Both the position numbers and the translations under genes were made by a program. From positions 1-7,143 of the forward strand of contig JBOFGX010000163.1 in assembly GCA_051649345.1 (NCBI GenBank): a stretch of 7,143 nucleotides of DNA, written 5' to 3'. The notes below the pieces were generated by a model that saw only the letters and a program-made list of their open reading frames with translations, did no database searches and was not told where the DNA came from. Of this stretch, positions 1 to 6,871 are shown piece after piece (the stretch's first letter is position 1; the number at the start of each line of letters is the position of its first letter). Source of the stretch: Leadbetterella sp051649345. Lineage in GTDB: Bacteria > Bacteroidota > Bacteroidia > Cytophagales > Spirosomataceae.

Positions 1-14
1 CTATACCTGTTAAT

Positions 15-22
15 TAAATTTG
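15..22 (+). promoter_or_regulatory. Candidate -7 promoter box (TAAATTTG) for the 153-aa membrane protein gene
   Basis: TAAATTTG is an exact match to the Bacteroidota -7 consensus TAnnTTTG. It ends 24 bases before the ATG at 47, which would leave a 5' leader of roughly 18 bases. The partner -33 TTG element would fall off the left edge of the window, so it cannot be checked. An 8-mer of this kind is expected by chance in AT-rich DNA, and only its position supports it. Confidence 0.4.
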
Positions 23-46
23 TGGATCTGAAATCGTAAAAATCAA

Positions 47-508
47 ATGAATAGCAACAAAAACGAAACTATTGTTTTGTCCTCAAATAAGTTGAAAGTT
101 GGCGTGTATTTCCAAGGTGTTTTGCTGTTGCTTTTACCAATAATTTTCTATTTTGTAATTAAGGGAAATTCGAATCCTTCTTTGGTAGGACCGATTCTTG
201 CCATTTTACTTTCTTTTGTTTTGGCAGGCTTTGTTGCCTATAATTTTATGTATTATGCGGATGCCAAAATTGATAATAATAAACTCATTCTAAAGAAACT
301 CTTTCGACCTTCTATCGATTTTAATTTTAAGGAAATCCAGAGCGTATCCTCTTTTCGTTTGAAAAGAACCAAATACATTACTGTCAAAATGCTTCATCTC
401 GACAATTCAGTAGAGAAGTTTTTAATCCTTGAAAGTAATTCTATTCTGATGCCTAGTAAACACGACGCCGAAAGGATTTTGTTGGATTTGCAACATAACT
501 CCAAATGA
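47..508 (+). CDS. Small two-helix membrane protein with PH-like C-terminal domain, function unknown
   Basis: The 153-residue protein has a short polar N-terminus and two hydrophobic segments at about residues 18-38 and 47-70, which look like a helical hairpin in the inner membrane. A soluble tail of about 80 residues follows. The tail alternates short hydrophobic strands with charged turns (IDNNKLILKK near 75-84, FNFKEIQSV near 92-100, then two more strands) and ends in an amphipathic helix near 137-150. This is the layout of small bacterial PH-like (bPH) membrane proteins. The ATG at 47 is the first in frame after a TGA at 29-31, so the start is firm. The gene stands alone on its strand here and ends 3 bp from the stop of the convergent phosphatase gene. 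There are no catalytic motifs. The PH-like fold is inferred from pattern only. Confidence 0.8.
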   Translation: MNSNKNETIVLSSNKLKVGVYFQGVLLLLLPIIFYFVIKGNSNPSLVGPILAILLSFVLAGFVAYNFMYYADAKIDNNKLILKKLFRPSIDFNFKEIQSVSSFRLKRTKYITVKMLHLDNSVEKFLILESNSILMPSKHDAERILLDLQHNSK

Positions 509-536
509 TTTTTAGTGGGTATTCTGACTAAAATCA
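506..536. terminator. Imperfect inverted repeat over both convergent stop codons, possible weak bidirectional terminator
   Basis: The left arm TGATTTTTAGT (506-516) pairs with the right arm ACTAAAATCA (527-536), giving about 10 base pairs with one bulged T and a 10-base loop. The element contains the TGA of the plus-strand gene and the TAA of the minus-strand gene. The stem is AT-rich and no clear T-run follows on either strand, so it is not a textbook intrinsic terminator. Its position at the junction of two convergent genes is the main argument. Confidence 0.35.
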
Positions 537-1057
537 AACTCTCTGCATTCCTCATTTCTGAGTCTTTTTCTCATATCACCCTTTATTCCTCTTTTTTTTA
601 ATTCAGATGTCATTTGAGCGAAAAAGAAACCGTGTCCTATAATTAGGCAGTCTTGATTTTTTCCTTCGATTAAATCTAAAAACTGATTAATCCTTCTTAT
701 AGATTCTCTGCGAGTTTCGGGCTGCCTATCAGAGTTGACATACCATTGCAAACGCCCTATTATGTGCCAAATGAGCGTAGGAAGTCGCATAGTTGTATCA
801 AAGAATGATTGTAGGGGGATTTCGTTCAATAAGTCTGTTTTTATGAGTTCTTTATTGCCAGCAATGCAATTATAGGCTGTATGTTCTGTTCGTGAAAGTG
901 TACTGATATACACGATTTGAGCTGTATATTCTTTTTGGGTTCCAATTTCTATTTTTGATGTATCATAGTCTTTGCAGGCAGTATCAAAAGATGCCGAAGT
1001 ATACACTTTTGCCCATTTGAATAAGACCTTAGAGTGCCGAATAAATGTAATTTTCAT
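512..1057 (-). CDS. Histidine phosphatase family protein (phosphoglycerate-mutase-like fold)
   Basis: This 181-residue cytoplasmic protein belongs to the histidine phosphatase (PGM-like) superfamily, whose members cleave phosphate esters through a phosphohistidine. The catalytic set appears complete. Arg7-His8 lie in FIRHSKV right after the first beta strand (the usual RHG/RHA motif, here RHS). Arg56 lies in the STLSRTEHTA block. Glu79 in LLNEIPL is at the general acid position, and the second His142 is in LIIGHGFF. It is short for the family, as in SixA-like and small branch-1 members. There is no signal peptide. It is the second gene of a minus-strand unit and starts 5 bp after the stop of the glycoside hydrolase gene, so it is probably co-transcribed and may be translationally coupled. 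The substrate cannot be read from sequence; a sugar phosphate is plausible only from the neighbour. Confidence 0.88.
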   Translation of the reverse strand: MKITFIRHSKVLFKWAKVYTSASFDTACKDYDTSKIEIGTQKEYTAQIVYISTLSRTEHTAYNCIAGNKELIKTDLLNEIPLQSFFDTTMRLPTLIWHIIGRLQWYVNSDRQPETRRESIRRINQFLDLIEGKNQDCLIIGHGFFFAQMTSELKKRGIKGDMRKRLRNEECREFDFSQNTH

Positions 1058-1062
1058 AATTG

Positions 1063-3636
1063 TTATCGTATAAACGTTACTACAAAATACGGTGTTTCCT
1101 TCTCAAAATCAGGGTAAATTATTCCATGACCTTGTGTATCTATAATCTCGAAATAGTACTGTAGATCAAACCGAGGATTAAGCTTTTCTTTGGGAATGAT
1201 GGCTTGATATTGTCCATTACTTACAATCATATTTATGGATTCATAGGGTACATCTTGATTCAGCGGTCTGTGTTTAAGAACAAGAGATTCTAAGGGGGAC
1301 GACGTCTCCATTTTTGCTTGAATTTGTAGGTCTTGGTTAGGATTAGCTTTCGATATTGGTTTATGCCATACATGAAACAAATTTTGATAGGTACTAACTT
1401 GAGGTATTTCTACATGAGGTGCGAGCTCATTTTTGGATGGCAGGTTCTGTCTCAATTTTATGAGTTCTTCGAATTCTGTTTTTAAGTCTTGTAACTCATC
1501 TCTCCAGTGCCCGTTGAGCTTGTATCTGGGAGCTCCAACTTTCAGGTCGTGATGATAGTGATTCCCTACTGCATGAACTAATTCTTCCCATACACCTATG
1601 GCATTTTTTTCATGAACGATGGCACTATCCAAGGCACTACCATTTTGGGTTTGTGTATATATATTATAATAAATAGCAGCAGGGATACGGCAAGCGTGAT
1701 ACTTGGCTAAATAGCTTAGTATTCGTACATCAATGAGGCTGTTTGCCAGTTCTTTGTTTCGATCGATCTGGTTTTTGTCAATATTCTTAATCTGATTTTG
1801 TAAATCTGCATAAGTATTCCAATACCATCTTGCATTAAGCGTCTGGTGGTATTTAGCGGTTTTTCTATTTGAGATTAAAAGCTTGGCTTCTTCTTCAAAT
1901 CCAGTAAATTGGGCAATATCTGTGGCTTGATTGCTAGCATAAAACGCTAAGCTACCCAAATGATGTTTTTCGGCCCAACCTCTTGTCATGGGAAACAAAA
2001 TATACGGATAGGTGGTCGCAATGATTCGAGGTAATACCTCAGAACTTTTGGCGATTGCATTGCTTACAATTGATCCTGTTTCTTTGCCAAACTTCATTTC
2101 AAATTCTCTTTCCCAAATACTAGAGTCCGTATTAGGGTTATAGCCTAGCCTACCAAAGAGCTTAAAGAACAGCCAATATTTTTCAAATTCGTACGTGTAG
2201 AATTGATTTTCTTTAGGAAGCAATTCATAGGGTGCTTCATCATGGGCTTGTCCCTCCATTTTCATCATAAAGGGTTCGTTGACTTCAAAACCTTCTCCAT
2301 TATATAGATGTGTTTCTTTCACAAATCGCTTGACCCAAGCAGGATCTCCCCAATTGAGAATTCGCGTGGTGCCTGCATTCCAAAGTCGCCAGTGAATATT
2401 GAATTTTTTGGGATAGCGAAGCAAATCAGAATAACTCTGTCGACGAGGGCTTTTTTCAGGATTGGTCTGTGTTGCGTGAAAAGGCTGTCCCATTTGTTCC
2501 ATCCAGAACTTAGTAGAAATCCGAAATGGAATGCCCACTAACAAGGCACTGTCAATAACCGACTCAGGCAGTTCTTTGGCATGGAGATCGATTTTAAGAT
2601 GGGGAGCATCGGATTTAATTGTTTTAAAAACATCTGTCCAAAAAGCGTCAGATTCGGATGCCTTTAGTCCTGATTCATAGTGTATTCTAAATAGGATAGC
2701 GTCTAATTGTGGGAATGTTTTGATAAACTGACTTAAAGCTTTTTTAGTGTAAGGGATTAAGTTCTCTGCTGAGACTCCTCCTACTTGGCTATAACTAGGT
2801 TTTGAATCAAGATTCCACTTGCCTTGTATGGCTCCTCCTTGAACACCTGCTCGATAGATATGATCAAAAATGCCCGCTGTAAATTGTATCCCACGTTCGT
2901 GGCACATATCGATAAGCTTTCTGAAATGGTTTATGTTTTTTTGCTGAGAAGCAGAATCAATTCCGACCATCCGTATGGTCTCGAAGCCTTGGGTGTTGAA
3001 AAAATAGGGATAGCAAGGAGCCATAAAACCGCCATTTTCGTATCCGAAAACTACGACAAAGGAGTTGAACCTGTTTTTGGCGAGGTTGTCGAGGTACATT
3101 TCCCAATAGGTTATGTCGTAAAATTTGCTTTCCCAAAAAGCCCTGTTCATGGTGTATTGTGATATAGCTCGTACCTGTGTGTCGGGGCTTTCCATGATAG
3201 GTAGTACTTGTTTGTAAATATCTTCGGGATTCTTAGACAATCGTATGCGTTCAGCAACGTCTAAAAGTGCATACATTAGACCTTGGGCATCGAATCCCGA
3301 AATAAAAATGGTTTTTTGGCCTTCAATAGTCAGTTTTTTGATGCAAAGGCTTTCGGGTTTTTTAGGAGCAATCGCATGGTATTTTTTTAGTAACAAAGAG
3401 GCTGGATCATGCAGATTATTGATTCCGAAAATAATCTTTAAAGAAGCCTTACCTTGCTTGGCAGCCAAAGAGGAATGGATAATAATATCTTTTTGCTTGC
3501 AATGTTTATATAATTGATTTACAGCATACTGTACAAGTCTGTTTTCGGATTTTCCAATCAAATCAAGTGATATGTGCTTATTTGAATAGGAAAGAGTGGA
3601 GATGAGCAAGAAACAAAGCGATAAAACGAATTTCAT
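1063..3636 (-). CDS. Secreted alpha-glucuronidase-like glycoside hydrolase
   Basis: The 857-residue protein opens with a signal peptide (residues 1-18, cleavage near SYS/NK). An alpha/beta N-terminal domain (about 20-145, with ISGFDAQGLMYALLDVAERI near 112-131) resembles the non-catalytic domain of GH67 and GH20 enzymes. A TIM-barrel-like region follows (about 150-460). It includes RAISQYTMNR near 156-165, the segment YWEMYLDNLAKNRFN near 177-191, and acidic candidates Glu321 (LFRIHYESGL), Asp350 (KIDLHAKEL) and Glu452/Glu454 (GFEVNEP). A helical region with YWLFFKLFGRLGYNP near 487-501 recalls alpha-glucuronidases, and a beta-rich domain closes the chain (about 740-857). It probably acts on glucuronic-acid-bearing or related glycans in the periplasm or outside the cell. 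Exact family and catalytic residues are uncertain, because the similarity to GH67 is one of architecture and short motifs. It heads a two-gene unit with the phosphatase. Confidence 0.75.
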   Translation of the reverse strand: MKFVLSLCFLLISTLSYSNKHISLDLIGKSENRLVQYAVNQLYKHCKQKDIIIHSSLAAKQGKASLKIIFGINNLHDPASLLLKKYHAIAPKKPESLCIKKLTIEGQKTIFISGFDAQGLMYALLDVAERIRLSKNPEDIYKQVLPIMESPDTQVRAISQYTMNRAFWESKFYDITYWEMYLDNLAKNRFNSFVVVFGYENGGFMAPCYPYFFNTQGFETIRMVGIDSASQQKNINHFRKLIDMCHERGIQFTAGIFDHIYRAGVQGGAIQGKWNLDSKPSYSQVGGVSAENLIPYTKKALSQFIKTFPQLDAILFRIHYESGLKASESDAFWTDVFKTIKSDAPHLKIDLHAKELPESVIDSALLVGIPFRISTKFWMEQMGQPFHATQTNPEKSPRRQSYSDLLRYPKKFNIHWRLWNAGTTRILNWGDPAWVKRFVKETHLYNGEGFEVNEPFMMKMEGQAHDEAPYELLPKENQFYTYEFEKYWLFFKLFGRLGYNPNTDSSIWEREFEMKFGKETGSIVSNAIAKSSEVLPRIIATTYPYILFPMTRGWAEKHHLGSLAFYASNQATDIAQFTGFEEEAKLLISNRKTAKYHQTLNARWYWNTYADLQNQIKNIDKNQIDRNKELANSLIDVRILSYLAKYHACRIPAAIYYNIYTQTQNGSALDSAIVHEKNAIGVWEELVHAVGNHYHHDLKVGAPRYKLNGHWRDELQDLKTEFEELIKLRQNLPSKNELAPHVEIPQVSTYQNLFHVWHKPISKANPNQDLQIQAKMETSSPLESLVLKHRPLNQDVPYESINMIVSNGQYQAIIPKEKLNPRFDLQYYFEIIDTQGHGIIYPDFEKETPYFVVTFIR

Positions 3637-3701
3637 TTAAGCAAATAGTTTATTTTGAGTTAGCGTCCCAAATTGTAGTCGTAGAAAGTTATCTATTTTA
3701 T

Positions 3702-3709
3702 CAAATATA
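3702..3709 (-). promoter_or_regulatory. Candidate -7 promoter box (TATATTTG) for the glycoside hydrolase/phosphatase unit
   Basis: Read on the minus strand, this is TATATTTG, an exact TAnnTTTG match. It would place the transcript start about 58 bases before the ATG of the glycoside hydrolase. No TTG sits at the expected distance of about 19 bases upstream on the minus strand, so only half of the bipartite promoter is supported. Confidence 0.35.
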
Positions 3710-3867
3710 GGCGTTTTCAAGACTAGGACTTCCTATTTTTTAACTATTTTTAATCATGAAAACAATTAAAACCTTGTTGCTTTGCTGAATAGATAGTACT
3801 TAAAACTAAGTTATTATCCCATATTTATATTTAAAAATTTCTACTTACATTTTCGTAACATTTGCAT

Positions 3868-3875
3868 TATTTTTG
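3868..3875 (+). promoter_or_regulatory. Candidate -7 promoter box (TATTTTTG) for the esterase-like gene
   Basis: TATTTTTG matches TAnnTTTG and lies 70 bases before the ATG at 3946, which would give a leader of about 64 bases. The -33 element is not clear: the region 17-23 bases upstream has T-rich sequence but no exact TTG. Confidence 0.3.
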
Positions 3876-3945
3876 ATGTTGAATAAAAGTAGTTTTTACT
3901 ACAAAACATTTTTATTTTTTGCTAAATCTAAAAGTGCTTTCCCCT

Positions 3946-5388
3946 ATGAACAAATTAACTGTGTGCTTGCTAGTATTTGCGTTTTTTACGGGATATTCTC
4001 AAGATAATCCCATAGATAATTCTGGTAAATCAAATAAGCTGATGACAATTGGCGTAGATGGAACTGGGAGTTTATCCGTTTCAAGTAATCTTCAGTCTAA
4101 TAATCCTAGAACCCGCACATTTACCTATCATCTATCTTCTGAATCACCCGATTGTAATAGACCTCTACTAATCGTATTGCATGATACGGGGAGCTCGGGT
4201 AATGGTATAAAAGCGTATGCGGGATTTGATGGTTTAGCTGATGTGGAAGATTTTTTGATTGTTTATCCCAATGCATTGAATACTGTGAATGGGGTACAAT
4301 TTAATAATTATGCAGACAATTTTATAGGAAATGTAGGAGACTTAGATCCCGATGAGGCGGACGATGTAAAGTTTATAAGTGATTTGATAGACTATTTTTT
4401 TTACAATTTTGGAATAGATCGCTCACGTGTATATGTGACCGGTCATGGCAGTGGAGGAACGATGGCGTATCATTTGGCTTTAGCGGATTTGACTAAAAAC
4501 AAAATAGCGGCTATTGCTCCCGTAGGAGCCAAACTATTCGGAAATACGGCCTTTATCAATGGACAAACTTCGACCGCAAATTATAGTCCAACGGCTATTT
4601 TGCACGTGCATGGTACAACAGACGTAGTAGTGGATCCGCCCGTAGTCAATACGAGTACTTCTGTTCCTTTTTCTACATTTGCTACTCCACAATGTGGAAA
4701 TCCCGCTCCCGTCACTACTGTTGTCAATTCTGAGATTAGTAGAATCACGTATTGCAGTACAGGTAAAAAAATCCAATACATGCGGCTTACGCGATTGACA
4801 TTGGGGCATCAATGGCCCACGGGTACAAATTCTGGATACTTTGCAGCTAGTGAGATTTGGGATTTTATAAATACACAATCCAAAGGTTCCTACGTTGGTA
4901 CATTGGCTGATCCTGTAGTTACGCCCACTTCAGATACAGTAAATGCTACTCAAACTGTTACTTTAACGGCTTCTAACTGTCCACCGGGCACTACGTATTC
5001 TTGGAGACAAGGCTCTAGCCAAGTTAGTAATTCATCTACCTTTATAAGCCCTGCTTTAGCGAGCAGTGTTACTTATACCGTTTACTGTGTAAAAGGAGGG
5101 TGCCAAAGTGCGGGAATTTCTGTTCCAATTCTCGTTCTTCCTAATACAAATTGCCCTCAAAATTTAACGATAACGGGTAATTCCAATCCCCCTCCTTATT
5201 CATCCAATATAGTTTATAGAGCGAGTAACTCAATAAATGTAGGAAGTACAAGTAATCCTCTGGTTTTGACATCGGCAAACTCAAATAGAATGTCTATCAT
5301 TGCAGGTAAATCCATCAATTTTAGTCCAGGGGTCACAATTAATTCGGGTACAGTTTTTAGGGCTGAAATAGCGAGCTGTCCGAATTAG
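3946..5388 (+). CDS. Secreted PHB-depolymerase/feruloyl-esterase-like alpha/beta hydrolase with altered nucleophile motif and coathanger-type C-terminus
   Basis: I take the start at the ATG 3946 (480 residues), because it places a good signal peptide at the N-terminus (residues 1-19, cleavage near GYSQ/D). A TTG at 3919 would add nine residues before it. Residues about 55-310 form an alpha/beta hydrolase of the LpqC/PHB depolymerase type. They include PLLIVLHDTGSSG (73-85), the family block EADDVKFISDLID (137-149), RVYVTGHGSGGTMAY (161-175), HVHGTTD (220-226, triad Asp226) and GHQWP (287-291, triad His288). The usual motif is VTGxSxGGMMAY. Here the serine position is Gly168, Ser169 is shifted by one, and the oxyanion HG is HD (79-80), so activity is doubtful. 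An Ig/PKD-like domain follows (about 322-398), then a C-terminal module (about 400-480) ending in SCPN, resembling the 3-coathanger stack domain of Cytophagales secreted proteins. Confidence 0.82.
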   Translation: MNKLTVCLLVFAFFTGYSQDNPIDNSGKSNKLMTIGVDGTGSLSVSSNLQSNNPRTRTFTYHLSSESPDCNRPLLIVLHDTGSSGNGIKAYAGFDGLADVEDFLIVYPNALNTVNGVQFNNYADNFIGNVGDLDPDEADDVKFISDLIDYFFYNFGIDRSRVYVTGHGSGGTMAYHLALADLTKNKIAAIAPVGAKLFGNTAFINGQTSTANYSPTAILHVHGTTDVVVDPPVVNTSTSVPFSTFATPQCGNPAPVTTVVNSEISRITYCSTGKKIQYMRLTRLTLGHQWPTGTNSGYFAASEIWDFINTQSKGSYVGTLADPVVTPTSDTVNATQTVTLTASNCPPGTTYSWRQGSSQVSNSSTFISPALASSVTYTVYCVKGGCQSAGISVPILVLPNTNCPQNLTITGNSNPPPYSSNIVYRASNSINVGSTSNPLVLTSANSNRMSIIAGKSINFSPGVTINSGTVFRAEIASCPN

Positions 5389-5412
5389 GTAACTACATTT
5401 TTTTAAAGTTAC
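5389..5412. terminator. Short inverted repeat between convergent genes, possible weak terminator
   Basis: GTAACT (5389-5394) and AGTTAC (5407-5412) form a 6-bp stem around a 12-base loop that contains a run of seven T. It fills the 20-bp gap between the stop of the esterase-like gene and the stop of the barrel gene. The stem is short and the T-run is in the loop rather than after the stem, so the call rests mainly on position. Confidence 0.25.
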
Positions 5413-6056
5413 AGTTTAACTACAAAGCCCAAGTTGAGATACGGAATAGGTAATAGTCCGCTGCGAAAAGTTTTAAGTACTTTACGGTTTTCTTTCCAAT
5501 CGCTGTTTTGATTAAACCAGTCGTCATATGCCCAGTAGCGAGAGTTTTTCGTTATTCTATCAAAATCATGAGTGTTTATATAGTATCTTAATCCTAGTGA
5601 GGGCGTAAGTGTAAAGCGTTTCAAGACTACAAATTTTATACCTCCGTTTAGCTCTGGTCCTATACAGAGTCCCGAAGTTTGCAAAGAATCATTCGCCACA
5701 TAGGATTCTTTTCTAAGTTTAAACTTTGAGTATTCAACTGAAAGGTTAACGCCGACAAAAGGGCGAACATATTTAGGATTACGGTAATACCACCTTTGAC
5801 CTATATCTGCACGGTAGCCTTGAAACAAGGTAATGTTTGGCGTGATGCCAAAGAAAATGGATGTCCCTTGATAGCCTAAAACTACTGTTGTAGAGCGTGT
5901 AGAGTTATTATGATATTCAGTTTGTAAGTAATAGCTTTTGAAAGCGAAAGCAAAAGGATGCAAAGGTGCCGCAATTTCAAATTGTCCTTTTTTGTTTTGA
6001 GTAAACGAAAAATACGCAATGCATACAAAAAAGATAGAAAAGGTAAATTTTCTCAT
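5409..6056 (-). CDS. Small predicted outer-membrane beta-barrel protein, function unknown
   Basis: The 215-residue protein has a signal peptide (residues 1-19, cleavage near FSFTQ/N). No hydrophobic helix follows it. The rest is a series of amphipathic strands rich in Tyr, Phe and Gly: FAFAFKSYYLQTEYH (35-49), TTVVLGYQGTSIFFGITP (56-73), ADIGQRWYYR (83-92), RPFVGVNLSVEYSKFKL (98-114), GPELNGGIKFVVL (133-145) and FTLTPSLGLRYYIN (148-161). It ends in LNLGFVVKL, a strand of the type seen at the end of outer-membrane barrels. The length fits an eight- to ten-stranded barrel with a long loop at about 162-198 rich in Asp, Asn, Arg and Trp. It is the second gene of a minus-strand pair, and its ATG overlaps the TGA of the upstream membrane protein gene. 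I cannot name a family with certainty; DUF3575-like proteins have a similar build. Confidence 0.7.
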   Translation of the reverse strand: MRKFTFSIFFVCIAYFSFTQNKKGQFEIAAPLHPFAFAFKSYYLQTEYHNNSTRSTTVVLGYQGTSIFFGITPNITLFQGYRADIGQRWYYRNPKYVRPFVGVNLSVEYSKFKLRKESYVANDSLQTSGLCIGPELNGGIKFVVLKRFTLTPSLGLRYYINTHDFDRITKNSRYWAYDDWFNQNSDWKENRKVLKTFRSGLLPIPYLNLGFVVKL

Positions 6057-6871
6057 ATTCTTTTATATTCTATTTTTATATTTTCTTGGAGTAGATCCAT
6101 AAATTTTTGTTTTTCACTTACGAAAAAACGGATTTCATTTCCTTTTTTTTCTTTACCATAAAGAGTTTGAATATTCTCGTAGTTTTTTAAAACTATACCA
6201 ACGTTGTGTTCTTCAAGTTTCGATAGCAAGCCCAAAGGTACTATTTCTCTAGGTTCGGAAGAAGGTTGATCTGGAGTCATAGCACTATAAGGTATTTCAA
6301 TTACGGGATTCAATCCGTATTGTATTGTTATTCCATTTGCGTCCAATTGAGTAGGTCTGAATTTTAGAGCTTTGAAGTAGGCAATCATAATTATCAGTAA
6401 GTACAAAGAACTAAAAATCGAAAGTTTAGCCAATAAATAGTATTCAAACTTGACCAAAACCAGATCAACAATACAGGTCTCTATCACTATAAGCCCTACC
6501 AAAACGCCGTAAACACCCTTGTTGGGGTTATGATTGGAAGAATAAAAATGATTGGCGGAGGAATCCTTGGGCTTTTCCCATACCAAAAAGGCTTGAGAAA
6601 GAATTAGTTTTTCTTGTTTTAAAATTTTATAAAAAGTAGGATTATACTGTTTTAAAAACAAAAGGCAATTCATCTTAAAACTATCCGATTTTGTATAAAA
6701 GTGTTTGAAATCTAGGCATATATATACTACTTTATAAACCATAAGTAGACAATAGGCTCCTAGAATAAAATAATGAATGTAGCTATTGCTCGTTAATTGT
6801 TTTATAAAAAAGAGGAATAGGCTTATGGAAACAAATAGGTTTTTTGTGATAAAATCTTTTATTTTTCTCAA
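6053..6871 (-). CDS. Four-helix membrane protein with PH-like C-terminal domain, function unknown
   Basis: The 272-residue protein has hydrophobic segments at about 11-26, 32-53, 119-139 and 145-167, arranged as two hairpins. A charged cytoplasmic-type linker joins them (54-118, with KGVYGVLVGLIVIET at its exit, 118-132). The C-terminal 100 residues are soluble and built of strands plus a final amphipathic helix: LDANGITIQYG (176-186), VIEIPYSAM (190-198), NVGIVLKN (223-230) and EIRFFVSEKQKFMDLLQENI (246-265). This pattern fits a PH-like domain. The start is a TTG at 6869-6871. No ATG occurs between the upstream in-frame stop and this point, and the first downstream ATG would remove helix 1 and part of helix 2, so TTG is the best choice, but it is not certain. 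The stop overlaps the ATG of the barrel gene by 4 bp (ATGA), indicating translational coupling. No catalytic motif is visible. Confidence 0.72.
   Translation of the reverse strand: MRKIKDFITKNLFVSISLFLFFIKQLTSNSYIHYFILGAYCLLMVYKVVYICLDFKHFYTKSDSFKMNCLLFLKQYNPTFYKILKQEKLILSQAFLVWEKPKDSSANHFYSSNHNPNKGVYGVLVGLIVIETCIVDLVLVKFEYYLLAKLSIFSSLYLLIIMIAYFKALKFRPTQLDANGITIQYGLNPVIEIPYSAMTPDQPSSEPREIVPLGLLSKLEEHNVGIVLKNYENIQTLYGKEKKGNEIRFFVSEKQKFMDLLQENIKIEYKRI

Larger units (their letters stand above)
3637..3945. other. Divergent intergenic region between the glycoside hydrolase and the esterase-like gene
   Basis: This 309-bp AT-rich stretch carries the promoters of two divergent genes for exported proteins. 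It holds one TAnnTTTG box facing each way (3702-3709 and 3868-3875). It also contains a 10-codon open frame at 3756-3788 and a short stem GTAGT-TTTT-ACTAC at 3889-3902 within the presumed leader of the esterase-like gene. I see no structured RNA, tRNA or convincing operator palindrome. Confidence 0.6.

Noticed and set aside
2308..3517. Plus-strand open frames of 77-112 codons inside the glycoside hydrolase gene
   Set aside because: They lie opposite a long, well-supported coding region, have no recognisable domain or signal peptide, and overlap conserved-looking enzyme motifs. They are antisense shadows.
3889..3902. Stem GTAGT-TTTT-ACTAC before the esterase-like gene as a regulatory RNA element
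   Set aside because: A 5-bp AT-rich stem is too short to support a riboswitch, attenuator or operator call.
3919..3945. TTG at 3919 as the start of the esterase-like gene
   Set aside because: It would put nine extra residues before an excellent signal peptide that begins at the ATG at 3946.
4534..4878. Two minus-strand open frames of 66 and 114 codons within the esterase-like gene
   Set aside because: They overlap the hydrolase core on the opposite strand, including its triad Asp and His, and have unlikely composition. They are shadows of the real gene.
5958..6161. A 67-codon plus-strand open frame across the junction of the barrel and membrane protein genes
   Set aside because: It spans the ATGA overlap of two good minus-strand genes and is rich in Lys, Phe and Ser as expected from an AT-rich antisense frame.
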